Shown: positions 1 to 6,746, counted from the stretch's first letter. The stretch: DNA of 8,894 nt from Bacteroidota bacterium (GCA_025355705.1 JANXZD010000334.1:1-8894), one strand, 5' to 3'. The notes: a model not told the origin generated them from the sequence alone. A program made the numbers and translations.

Positions 1-129
1 GTAAGCCTCTTCAATAAAAAAAGAATTATCTTCGATTGCTTCTGCAAATTGTTGTGCGCGTGATGATTGGGAGAACATGAAATAAATTGCAAATAATATC
101 ATTATTCGATTCATGCTGATTCTTTTCAT
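1..129 (-). CDS. Secreted or exported protein, N-terminal fragment (cut by left edge)
   Basis: An open frame of 43 codons runs from an ATG at 129 to the left edge without a stop. It begins MKRISMNRIMILFAIYFMFS and then reads QSSRAQQFAEAIEDNSFF-IEEAY. The basic start, the hydrophobic core at about residues 8-19 and a probable cleavage site near SSRA/QQ form a typical Sec signal peptide, so the mature protein probably acts in the periplasm or outer membrane. A second in-frame ATG at 114 (residue 6) is an alternative start; the only ribosome-binding-like sequence seen before 129 is a weak GGA. It lies 109 bases after the mntH stop on the same strand and may have its own promoter. Too little is visible to name a function. 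Confidence 0.65.
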   Translation of the reverse strand, partial: MKRISMNRIMILFAIYFMFSQSSRAQQFAEAIEDNSFFIEEAY

Positions 130-204
130 TGAATATTGTTCCAATGCAGATAAAGTGACGACTACACACTATGTTAAGACTATGTTCATTGGATTTTCAT
201 TCAA

Positions 205-233
205 TACGTATTTATTTGTAAATGAAATGTCAA
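205..233 (-). promoter_or_regulatory. Possible promoter for the secreted-protein gene
   Basis: On the minus strand a perfect -35 hexamer TTGACA (228-233) is followed after 17 bases by TACGTA (205-210), which is a poor -10 match. It sits just after the mntH stop and about 80 bases before the start at 129. The -35 match is good but the -10 is weak, so this is tentative. No convincing terminator with a T-run is visible in this gap. Confidence 0.25.
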
Positions 234-238
234 TCAAT

Positions 239-2095
239 TTAAACAACCAGCACAGGAATCGATAAATTATGTCGAACTTTCGAAATAGAAGTTCCAAAGA
301 TCAAATCTTCAATACCATGGTGGCGATGTCCTCCCATTACCAAAAGATCAATATGATGTTCACTGGAAAGACGGACAAGTTCCTTGGCAACCTTGCCGTA
401 ACCAAGCACAGGCTGGACTTTGATGCCCGATAGTTGTAACTGCGCCGCAATTTCATGCAAGAATGTTTCATCGCTTCGTACTTCTTTGTCGTCCGCCTCT
501 TTCCCAAAAAGCTGAACTGTCACGCCCTCTACAATATGGAATAAAATCATCTCAGCGTTATGCTGTTTTGCTAAGGTGAGGGCATGTCCAAGAACTCTGC
601 TGTCGGTTACAGTATGATCGATTGCAACACCGATACGCTGATATTTTGCAGGATTCATCTCAAGGACAGATATTTGGTGAGGAATTTTCTTTCGTTTTTT
701 TCGCCACGCTTCCGGTAATGAAATATAGATTAGAAGAAGAAAGATGAAAATGACAACAGGAACAACCGTTATCATCAGCCAAATTGCATTTCCTTCAGAA
801 GATTGTATCCACTCCCAAAGAGTTTGGATAACAAGGCGTCCATTGAGAGCAATAATAATTATTGCCGTTGTCCATGATAGAATTTTGACCCATAATTTAT
901 TCACGAATGGTCCCATTTTTGATCTATCGCTGGTAAATTGAATAAGCGGAATCACGGCAAATGATAATTGTAAACTTAATATCACCTGGCTCAGAATAAG
1001 TAATCCATATGAACCTTCATCTCCTTTTACAGCAATGACAATGACTGCTGGAACAATAGCGATTGAACGTGTTATAAGTCTGCGGACCCATGGACGAATG
1101 CGTATATGTAAAAACCCTTCCATCACAATCTGTCCTGCAAGTGTACCTGTTAATGTAGAGCTTTGTCCTGAAGCAAGTAAAGCAACTGCAAAGAGTGTAC
1201 TTGCTGCCGTAGTGCCGAGAAGCGGAGTTAATAATTTAAAAGCCTGCTGAATTTCTGTTACGACGATTCCATTTTTAAAAAATACAGTAGCTGAGAGAAT
1301 TAGAATTGCAGCGTTGACGAACAATGCTGCATTGAGTGCAATGGCTGTATCAATCAAATTATATTTACACGCTAATTTTTTCCCTTCATCGGTCTGTTCC
1401 ACAAGTCGAGTTTGAACAAGCGCAGAATGAAGATATAAATTATGCGGCATTACTGTTGCGCCGATGATACCGATTGCGATAAATAGACTTTCACCATTGA
1501 TGTGTGGTATCAATCCTGATGCAAGCGTCCCAAGCTCGGGTTTTGCAAGAAAAAGTTCGATTCCGAAACAAATACCCATTGTACCAACCAGCATGATAAT
1601 GAAAGCTTCCATCTTTCGTATGCCGAATTGTTGAATGACAAGAATGAGAATCGTATCAAACCCGGTGATAATAACGCCATAGAGCAATGGAATATGAAAT
1701 AAAAGGTTCAATCCAATCGCTGTTCCAAGGACTTCGGCAAGATCACATGCTGCGATAGCAATTTCGCAAAGGATCCATAGAGTATACGCCACAAAAGGGG
1801 GATAATTTTCCCGGCATGACTGTGCCAGATCACGCCCAGTAACAATTCCAAGTCGTGCAGAAAGAGTTTGCAACAGAATCGCCATCATGTTGGACATAAC
1901 AATTACCCACAATAGCTGATATCCGAATCGTGCACCCCCTTCAAGATCGGTTGCCCAATTTCCGGGATCCATATATCCGACACTGACAAGATAGGCGGGA
2001 CCGGCAAAGGCAAAAAGCTGTTTGAAAAGACCCGCATTTTTTGGAACGTCAACACTTCGGTGGACCTCAGATAGTGAAACAGATGTTTTTTCCAT
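239..2095 (-). CDS. mntH: MntH/Nramp divalent metal transporter fused to a C-terminal UspA domain
   Basis: The protein has 618 residues, against roughly 410-450 for a plain MntH; the excess is a C-terminal domain. Residues 1 to about 460 are an Nramp proton-coupled Mn(II)/Fe(II) importer of the inner membrane with about 11 hydrophobic segments. The TM1 metal-site motif DPGN is at 43-46, the TM6 motif MPHN at 216-219 (M216 is the expected metal ligand), and the conserved ASGQSSTLTGTLAGQ stretch is at 308-322. After a basic linker (RKKRKK, about 465-470) a universal stress protein fold covers about 484-618. It has the first-strand GVAID (489-493), G588 and G601-T602 of the nucleotide-binding loop, and a final PVLVV strand. 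The middle glycine of the usual G-2x-G-9x-G(S/T) motif is R591, so ATP binding is uncertain. The ATG lies 17 bases after the mntR stop, with only a weak ribosome binding site (AAAG), so it is probably expressed as the last gene of the operon. Import of Mn or Fe under control of the adjacent regulator is the likely role. Confidence 0.93.
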   Translation of the reverse strand: MEKTSVSLSEVHRSVDVPKNAGLFKQLFAFAGPAYLVSVGYMDPGNWATDLEGGARFGYQLLWVIVMSNMMAILLQTLSARLGIVTGRDLAQSCRENYPPFVAYTLWILCEIAIAACDLAEVLGTAIGLNLLFHIPLLYGVIITGFDTILILVIQQFGIRKMEAFIIMLVGTMGICFGIELFLAKPELGTLASGLIPHINGESLFIAIGIIGATVMPHNLYLHSALVQTRLVEQTDEGKKLACKYNLIDTAIALNAALFVNAAILILSATVFFKNGIVVTEIQQAFKLLTPLLGTTAASTLFAVALLASGQSSTLTGTLAGQIVMEGFLHIRIRPWVRRLITRSIAIVPAVIVIAVKGDEGSYGLLILSQVILSLQLSFAVIPLIQFTSDRSKMGPFVNKLWVKILSWTTAIIIIALNGRLVIQTLWEWIQSSEGNAIWLMITVVPVVIFIFLLLIYISLPEAWRKKRKKIPHQISVLEMNPAKYQRIGVAIDHTVTDSRVLGHALTLAKQHNAEMILFHIVEGVTVQLFGKEADDKEVRSDETFLHEIAAQLQLSGIKVQPVLGYGKVAKELVRLSSEHHIDLLVMGGHRHHGIEDLIFGTSISKVRHNLSIPVLVV

Positions 2096-2112
2096 ATTTG
2101 CTTTATTTTTAG

Positions 2113-2766
2113 TTATACATTTTCGACAAAGATATTTTCAGCGATCGTGGAACTGATGTTGATCTCTTTGGCATTGATCTTTATTAGCATAGAATTGTCA
2201 AAATTCATTTTTTGTTTTATACGGATTTCTTTGTTCAGCGAAATACCGATGGAAGAAACATATTGAAGCATCTCTGAATTTGAATCACTGACACGCAGAA
2301 CTCGGACTTTAGAACCTTCGGTTGCTTCGTTCAATGGATAACTCATCGAACATTGAATCTCTCCTTCTTTTGTCGGGATCGGATCACCATGCGGATCGAT
2401 CGATGGATGACCGAGCACGTGATCGATCTTTTCCTCCATTTTATCGGACATGATATGTTCGAACCGTTCCGCTTCATTGTCGATCTCATCCCATCCAAAA
2501 TGCAGAACTTTCACAAGGAACATTTCCCATAATCGATGTTTTCGTATAATGCGAAGCGCAAGTAATTTTCCTTCTTCAGTCAGTTCAACGCCTTTATAGG
2601 GAGTGTGTGTTAACGTTCCTTCTTCTGCAAGTTTTTTGATCATTTCAGAAACTGAAGCGGGGGAAATTTGCAGTTTTTCCGAAAGAGAGGAAGTGGTCAC
2701 TTTTCCTTCATTGAAAGAAAGTTTATAAATATTCTTTAAATAGTTTTCAATTTGTTCGCTTGCCAT
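2113..2766 (-). CDS. mntR: DtxR/MntR-family metal-dependent transcriptional repressor
   Basis: A 217-residue protein that should bind DNA when loaded with Mn(II) or Fe(II) and repress metal uptake genes. Residues 1-65 form the winged helix-turn-helix (IENYLKNIYKL, then SSLSEKLQISPASVSEMIKKL). The dimerisation and metal-binding domain follows, with H77, E81, E100, E103 and H104. These match the MntR-type ligand set (His77, Glu99, Glu102, His103 in Bacillus subtilis MntR), with Glu where DtxR has Cys102, which favours manganese. The position of MntR Asp8 is N8, and K11 replaces Glu11. The HPSIDPHGDPIP segment (120-131) is typical of the family, and a C-terminal SH3/FeoA-like domain covers about 150-215. 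I chose the ATG at 2766 because AGGA lies five bases upstream and the family N-terminus starts there. The frame stays open to a TTG at 2814, but that stretch is the 29-bp palindrome and is probably not translated. It sits directly before mntH, its likely target. Confidence 0.9.
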   Translation of the reverse strand: MASEQIENYLKNIYKLSFNEGKVTTSSLSEKLQISPASVSEMIKKLAEEGTLTHTPYKGVELTEEGKLLALRIIRKHRLWEMFLVKVLHFGWDEIDNEAERFEHIMSDKMEEKIDHVLGHPSIDPHGDPIPTKEGEIQCSMSYPLNEATEGSKVRVLRVSDSNSEMLQYVSSIGISLNKEIRIKQKMNFDNSMLIKINAKEINISSTIAENIFVENV

Positions 2767-2771
2767 AATTG

Positions 2772-2775
2772 TCCT
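2772..2775 (-). promoter_or_regulatory. Ribosome binding site deciding the mntR start
   Basis: AGGA on the minus strand, five bases before the ATG at 2766. It supports this start over the upstream TTG at 2814, which would place the palindrome inside the coding region. Confidence 0.6.
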
Positions 2776-2785
2776 GTTTTCGTAA

Positions 2786-2814
2786 TTGACCGTCACCGTA
2801 AAGGTGACAGTCAA
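2786..2814. repeat. 29-bp palindromic element, copy 1 (between CDF-like gene and mntR)
   Basis: Read on the minus strand it is arm TTGACTGTCACC, spacer TTTAC, arm GGTGACGGTCAA. The arms are complementary over 12 positions except the sixth, which is a U-G wobble in the minus-strand transcript, so the mRNA can form a full 12-bp stem. It starts six bases after the stop of the CDF-like gene and ends 19 bases before the mntR ATG. No T-run follows, so it is not a standard terminator. It shares the core CACCTTTACGGTG and the same 12-5-12 layout with the copy at 7090-7118. It could act as an mRNA stability or processing hairpin, or simply be a member of a dispersed repeat family. Confidence 0.8.
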
Positions 2815-2820
2815 CTGTTG

Positions 2821-3489
2821 TTAATCATGCTCACAGCCGCATGTGTCGCTTAGCGATTCTGCTTTTTCAAAACATTCTCTTCCTTCTTTGATCGAAAAAT
2901 ATACAATTCCAATTGCCCCCGCAGCATCGATGTAAGGAATATGAAATGTTTCAAACAAAAAACTCGACGCAAGAAGTGTGATTGACATGTAAATGCAAAC
3001 GACATTGCAGTTTGCATCTGCAATAATAGCCTTCGAATCCAATTGTTTGCCGACTTTCTTTTTGTAATACACAAGAATCAGCATTGCTATAATTGAAATA
3101 AGTGAAATGATGACTCCCCAAAATGTCGATTCAGGTTGTCGGTTTTGCATCACAGAGAAAATAGCAGAAATCAATAATCCGCCGGATAATATGTAGAATG
3201 ACCATCCAGTGATCTTTAAAGCAGTAATTTCAAATGGGCCCTTTTTGCTGAGCGGGTTATTTGCAATTCTAAAGATCATTGCCGCAATTCCGATTCCGGA
3301 AATTGTTTCAATGAAGCTGTCCACTCCGAAACCGAACAGAGTGAGCGACTCATCCGAATAACCTATCATGGTGGAAATAAGCCCTTCGGCAATATTATAA
3401 ACGATTGTAAAGAGACTTAGGTACAAAACGAAATCGTAAAGTTTTTTATCCTTGGGAATTACTGAAGTTTGGGCATTTGATATTTCCAT
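2821..3489 (-). CDS. Small CDF-like (cation diffusion facilitator) membrane protein without the usual cytoplasmic domain
   Basis: A 222-residue protein with about six hydrophobic segments (roughly 18-40, 47-74, 94-114, 122-142, 160-178, 185-200). It resembles the membrane half of CDF/TMEM163-type transporters. The TM2 region reads LTLFGFGVDSFIETISG, with D57 and E61 where CDF proteins carry metal ligands. The TM5 region reads ADANCNVVC (157-165), with D158 and C161 in place of the common HxxxD. CDF proteins are usually near 300 residues with a C-terminal cytoplasmic metal-sensing domain; here that domain is absent and the protein ends in a short possible metal-binding tail, CGCEHD (217-222). 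The ATG at 3489 has a good AAGGA ribosome binding site five bases away. It heads the operon with mntR and mntH and has a putative MntR operator in its promoter, so a role in Mn, Fe or Zn movement is likely. Direction and metal are not shown by the sequence. Confidence 0.75.
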   Translation of the reverse strand: MEISNAQTSVIPKDKKLYDFVLYLSLFTIVYNIAEGLISTMIGYSDESLTLFGFGVDSFIETISGIGIAAMIFRIANNPLSKKGPFEITALKITGWSFYILSGGLLISAIFSVMQNRQPESTFWGVIISLISIIAMLILVYYKKKVGKQLDSKAIIADANCNVVCIYMSITLLASSFLFETFHIPYIDAAGAIGIVYFSIKEGRECFEKAESLSDTCGCEHD

Positions 3490-3506
3490 GGTTTCCTTAG
3501 CGTATT

Positions 3507-3524
3507 ATTTAGGTGCACCTAAAT
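3507..3524. promoter_or_regulatory. Putative DtxR/MntR-family operator (perfect 18-bp palindrome)
   Basis: ATTTAGGTGCACCTAAAT is a perfect inverted repeat, 17 bases before the CDF-like start codon. Its TTTAGG...CCTAAA half-sites resemble known DtxR/IdeR/MntR-type boxes built on TTAGG..CCTAA. It overlaps the -10 region and predicted transcription start of the operon promoter, so a bound repressor would block RNA polymerase. The regulator is encoded two genes downstream in the same unit, which suggests autoregulation. No second copy of this palindrome is seen in the window. Confidence 0.7.
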
Positions 3525-3550
3525 TTAAGTCAAGGAATAACAAAAGTCAA
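3522..3550 (-). promoter_or_regulatory. Promoter of the CDF-like/mntR/mntH operon
   Basis: On the minus strand, TTGACT (3545-3550, five of six bases match the -35 consensus) is followed after 17 bases by TAAATT (3522-3527, four of six match -10). The predicted start near 3515 lies inside the palindrome and would leave a leader of about 25 bases. A second TTGACT (3528-3533) forms part of a 9-bp direct repeat CCTTGACTT and could be an alternative -35, but has no better -10. Confidence 0.5.
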
Positions 3551-3621
3551 GGTATTTCAAATTACAATTGAAATAATTCAGGAAAAAAGAGGAAAAACGA
3601 ATGTTTGATTACAAGCTAAGC

Positions 3622-4104
3622 TTATTTATCACCAAATATTTTTAACCATTCATCAATTTGTGCATTGGTAAGCGGTGCATCGGATTTCTCTGTAACGGAA
3701 TCGCTTGTTTCGGAAAGGAGATTTGCAAAATAATTTGAAGTATGAGTTTGGCAGGAACAGACTTTTGCAAAATTTAAAATCTCTCTATCCGATGAAATGA
3801 TGACGAGTAATGGACGATTTTTTGAATGCTCGATCATCTGTTTGATCTTAGCATCGGCATTAAGAGGTGATGAGAAAATTACATGAAGAGGTGCGTGGTT
3901 GGATTGTTTGGAAGCTTTGTTCGGTGTAACGCCATCAAAAACAATTGTGCAGCGAATTTTTTTTCGATGTGTCAATTGTGCGATGGAATGAATTAACAAT
4001 TCTCGTGCAGTTTCTCCGTTGTGTGCGAGTGTTTTTTTAAGGGCCGGAATTGCGTGAACAAGATTATAGCCATCGATGATGTAATGAAGTTGATTCACGA
4101 TCAC
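3622..4104 (-). CDS. YacP/NYN (PIN-like) domain RNase
   Basis: A 160-residue single-domain protein of the NYN/PIN-like fold, close to the YacP (DUF901, Rae1-like) group of endoribonucleases. The opening strand YIIDGYNLVHAIP carries D11 and N14; VFDG supplies D57; NADAKIKQMI supplies D84; VIISSDREI supplies S105 and D106. Together these form the acidic, metal-binding active site expected of the fold. YacP-group proteins are typically about 160-180 residues, so the length is normal. The start codon is GTG at 4104, overlapping the kir stop in the sequence GTGA, so translation is probably coupled to kir. A second in-frame GTG at 4098 is possible. In Bacillus, Rae1 cuts mRNA on the ribosome; whether this protein does so is not visible. 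No clear terminator follows before the next promoter. Confidence 0.82.
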   Translation of the reverse strand: MIVNQLHYIIDGYNLVHAIPALKKTLAHNGETARELLIHSIAQLTHRKKIRCTIVFDGVTPNKASKQSNHAPLHVIFSSPLNADAKIKQMIEHSKNRPLLVIISSDREILNFAKVCSCQTHTSNYFANLLSETSDSVTEKSDAPLTNAQIDEWLKIFGDK

Positions 4105-5057
4105 TCTATTTTTTCAAAATCATGAATACGTTTCATATTCACACCAATTGCTTTTCCCGAAGAACCTTTTTCAAAGATATCTTTGAATTTTGCTCCCCAC
4201 ACAATTTCATCAAAACGATACGAAGAACGAGAATGAACTGTTTGCGAATATGTTTCATCAGTTGCAGTAATCAAAACGAACATCTCGGCTTCGGAGTTTT
4301 CCAGATATTCATAATCTTTATTGTGCAGCGGACTCTTTTCGTCGATCTCATGAACAATCGTCCAATGAAGAGGAAAGAACGTTACTTTTTGTCGGTCCAA
4401 TGGAAGTGTATGGTATTGTCGTAATTTTCGACCATCTTTTTCATGCATCAATGATAAAATTATCTGCGCTTCGATATTGATCAATTGACTTGTGCGCTGG
4501 TTGATGATCCGTACCATCAGAGCTTTTCCATCTTTGAATGGTGCTATAACCGCATTGTTGCTATACAATATCTTCGCATTCGGTCGTGCGAATCGGGCAA
4601 ACAACAATCCTGTTGACATTGCAGCGCAAAAGAGACCGAAGAATGCTTCAAAAGTCATCATCCAATTTGCAGTAAAGTTTCTCGGATTCAACGCACCGTA
4701 ACCGATAGTAGCAAAAGTTTCCACACTGAAGAAAAAACAATTCCAGAAATGATTGGTCATCGTTGTGCTCTCGGTTCCATTCAACGCATCAGTTCCGGCA
4801 AAATAATATCCGAAGGCGAATATAAAATTGACGACGACATAAAAAGCAGCCATCATGGAAAGGAACTTTGTCCATGATATAGTAATGAGCCAATGATACA
4901 TGCTCATTGATTTGATAATGGACATTCCGTCCCGATCGACATTGAACGTTCCGTCGCGGTTCATCATTCTGCTGTTTGCCTGTTGAGAGAGGCGTGAACC
5001 GAATCCTAAATCATTTTTATCTTCACGAATTTGTGGTGCATGTTTATATTTTTTCAT
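4101..5057 (-). CDS. KirBac-type inward-rectifier potassium channel
   Basis: A 318-residue protein with the full bacterial Kir layout. There is a cytoplasmic N-terminal slide region (NRDGTFNVDRDG, about 33-44), an outer helix at about 66-88, a pore helix, the selectivity filter TIGYG at 117-121 (within SVETFATIGYGAL), an inner helix at about 134-156, and then the beta-rich cytoplasmic Kir domain (about 160-300). The latter carries the family motifs PLHWTIVHEIDEKSPL (229-244) and RSSYRFDEIVWGAKF (277-291). It should form a K+-selective tetramer in the inner membrane. Length and motifs match KirBac1.1/KirBac3.1, with no sign of damage. The start is ATG at 5057; no Shine-Dalgarno site is visible before it, but TATAAT lies five bases upstream. 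The next gene (YacP-like) overlaps its stop codon. The amidase stop lies 43 bases upstream. Confidence 0.93.
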   Translation of the reverse strand: MKKYKHAPQIREDKNDLGFGSRLSQQANSRMMNRDGTFNVDRDGMSIIKSMSMYHWLITISWTKFLSMMAAFYVVVNFIFAFGYYFAGTDALNGTESTTMTNHFWNCFFFSVETFATIGYGALNPRNFTANWMMTFEAFFGLFCAAMSTGLLFARFARPNAKILYSNNAVIAPFKDGKALMVRIINQRTSQLINIEAQIILSLMHEKDGRKLRQYHTLPLDRQKVTFFPLHWTIVHEIDEKSPLHNKDYEYLENSEAEMFVLITATDETYSQTVHSRSSYRFDEIVWGAKFKDIFEKGSSGKAIGVNMKRIHDFEKIE

Positions 5058-5062
5058 AAACG

Positions 5063-5068
5063 ATTATA
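5063..5068 (-). promoter_or_regulatory. Possible -10 element just before kir (leaderless start?)
   Basis: A perfect TATAAT on the minus strand lies five bases before the kir ATG. If used, transcription would start at or next to the A of ATG and give a leaderless message, in line with the missing Shine-Dalgarno site. No -35 match of note lies 16-18 bases further upstream (ACTACT at best), and AT-rich chance occurrence is possible. Confidence 0.3.
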
Positions 5069-5100
5069 TAGTGTACGATATTGAAAGTAGTAGTTTACTT

Positions 5101-6741
5101 TTAGTGAAGTACCGGATGTTTCAAATGATGATTTGTCGCATCTTGATATTTCTTTGCCACGGCAAGAAGCGTTCCTTCGTCGAACAATTTGCCCGTAAAC
5201 GTGAAACTGACAGGCAACCCTTTCTTATTGAATCCATTGGGAATTGTAACACTGGGATGACCAGTTAAGTTCGTCAGTAATAGATTATCGCCTTCGAGCG
5301 ACGGTGCAATATAGAGATCGATGGTGTTCTCTTTAATGATTTTATCCATTTCTTGAATGATCATTGAACGAACGCGGTTTGCCTGAACATATTCTGTTGC
5401 CGATAAAAATCGTGAAGTTCGGAAAATGTTCGGCCAATTTCCTTTTCCCTGAAGGACTAATTGTGAATCTTTCCGGCTTCTTGTCAGTTCATCGAATGCA
5501 GCTGAACACTCGGCATCAAGAATAAATGAAATGCTTCCGATAGGATATTTTGGAAGTTCGATGGGCACTAATGTCGCTCCAAGTTTTTTCAGGAGAACAA
5601 TTGCGGAATCGTTGAATGATTTTTCTTCTGAGACACTGTCAAAATCCGCTTTTATATATCCGATGCGGATTTTTTTCATGGAAATTTTCTTTGGCTCATA
5701 GGAAAATGGAACGTCGTATACCGTAGGATCAATTCCGTCAGGTCCATAGATCGCGTTGAACACAAGCGCGCAGTCTTCAACTGTTCTGCAGATCGGACCG
5801 AGTTTATCCATAGACCAACTGAGTGCCATCGCGCCGACACGGCTGACACGGCCATATGTTGGGCGAAAACCTGTTGTGCCGCAAACGGTTGAAGGAGAAA
5901 CGATCGAGCCCCACGTTTCGGATCCGATAGAGAATCCAAGAAGTCCGGCAGCGGTTGCCGATGCAGAACCGGCCGAAGAACCACTTGAGCCTTGCGTTGT
6001 ATCCCACGGATTGCGAGTCATGCCGCCGAACCAAACATCATCCATTGCAAGTTCACCCATTGAAAGTTTTGCCACAAGTATTGCACCGGCTTCTTCCAAT
6101 TTTTTTATAACAGTTGCATCGTTATCGAACGATTGATCTTTATATGGAACAGAGCCCCATGTTGTTGGGAATCCTTTTTTGGAAAGAAGATCTTTTGCCC
6201 CGTATGGTATTCCATGGAGCGGTCCGCGGTAGTGTCCGGACGCAATCTCTTTGTCCGCACGTTTTGCTTGGAGAAGAGCGAGTGAATCAGTAAGCGTGAT
6301 AACACAATGCAGCATCGGAGTATATTTTTTTAACCGTGCAATGTAGAATTTCGTCAGTTGTTCGGATGTGATCTTTCGTGATTTGATCAGTGAAGCAAGT
6401 TCTCCGACAGAATAAAATGCGAGATCATCCATATTGTTTGGAAGTGATACATTCTTTACACCATTGGGAACAAATTTGCTTTTACCGGCCAGAAGTTTCA
6501 TTCCTATTGGAATTGGATTGAACAATACCGCCGGCATAACATTGTAAGGAATGTGCACGCTGCGTATCCGCAGATAACTGTCGCGCCGATATGTTAGATC
6601 GTCGAGCATGGAATCACGCTGTGCTTCGGTGAATTGTAATCCAATGATCCTTTCGGCAGACACCACATCACGAGTGGTGATGGAATCCTGTGCAATCGAG
6701 AAAGTGCAAAGGGAAATTAATAGAATTGAGAAATGTTTCAT
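5101..6741 (-). CDS. Secreted amidase-signature family hydrolase
   Basis: A 546-residue amidase-signature enzyme, which hydrolyses a C-N amide bond through a Ser-cisSer-Lys triad. K183 lies in GAKDLL. GSSAGSASATAAG (254-266) supplies the cis-Ser S255. GSETWGSIVSPS (273-284) supplies the nucleophile S279, 24 residues later, the same spacing as in GatA. A signal peptide (residues 1 to about 17, MKHFSILLISLCTFSIA, cleavage before Q18) sends it to the periplasm or outside, which rules out a role as the GatA subunit of tRNA amidation. The region from about 25 to 100 is an N-terminal extension (LQFTEAQRDSMLDDL) that I associate with secreted amidases of Bacteroidetes and relatives. The substrate is unknown; peptide amides or cell-wall amides are guesses. 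The ATG at 6741 has a strong AAGGAG site five bases upstream. It follows lhr by 17 bases, so it may be cotranscribed with it. Confidence 0.9.
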   Translation of the reverse strand: MKHFSILLISLCTFSIAQDSITTRDVVSAERIIGLQFTEAQRDSMLDDLTYRRDSYLRIRSVHIPYNVMPAVLFNPIPIGMKLLAGKSKFVPNGVKNVSLPNNMDDLAFYSVGELASLIKSRKITSEQLTKFYIARLKKYTPMLHCVITLTDSLALLQAKRADKEIASGHYRGPLHGIPYGAKDLLSKKGFPTTWGSVPYKDQSFDNDATVIKKLEEAGAILVAKLSMGELAMDDVWFGGMTRNPWDTTQGSSGSSAGSASATAAGLLGFSIGSETWGSIVSPSTVCGTTGFRPTYGRVSRVGAMALSWSMDKLGPICRTVEDCALVFNAIYGPDGIDPTVYDVPFSYEPKKISMKKIRIGYIKADFDSVSEEKSFNDSAIVLLKKLGATLVPIELPKYPIGSISFILDAECSAAFDELTRSRKDSQLVLQGKGNWPNIFRTSRFLSATEYVQANRVRSMIIQEMDKIIKENTIDLYIAPSLEGDNLLLTNLTGHPSVTIPNGFNKKGLPVSFTFTGKLFDEGTLLAVAKKYQDATNHHLKHPVLH

Positions 6742-6746
6742 ACATA

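Noticed and set aside
2040..2070. Possible third copy of the palindromic element near the mntH start (TCCACC, 5 bases, GTTGAC)
   Set aside because: The arms are not complementary beyond scattered positions and the TTTAC core is absent.
2767..2814. N-terminal extension of the regulator from a TTG at 2814
   Set aside because: The extension only translates the palindrome (TVTFTVTV), while the ATG at 2766 has a proper AGGA site and matches the family N-terminus.
2786..2814. Palindrome as a rho-independent terminator or as the MntR operator
   Set aside because: No T-run follows on either strand, and its sequence is unlike the TTTAGG/CCTAAA operator but matches the copy inside lhr, so a repeat element explains it better.
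3556..3574. AT-rich inverted repeat (TTTCAA...TTGAAA) after the nuclease gene
   Set aside because: Six-base AT arms with a seven-base loop and no T-run on the minus strand; too weak to call a terminator.
5841..5860. Direct repeat GACACGGC x2
   Set aside because: Short repeat inside amidase coding sequence with an ordinary translation; no sign of slippage or function.
5756..6136. 126-codon open frame on the plus strand, antisense to the amidase gene
   Set aside because: It lies wholly opposite a well-supported amidase with an intact catalytic motif, has no recognisable domain, and its composition mirrors the GSS/GSA-rich region on the other strand.
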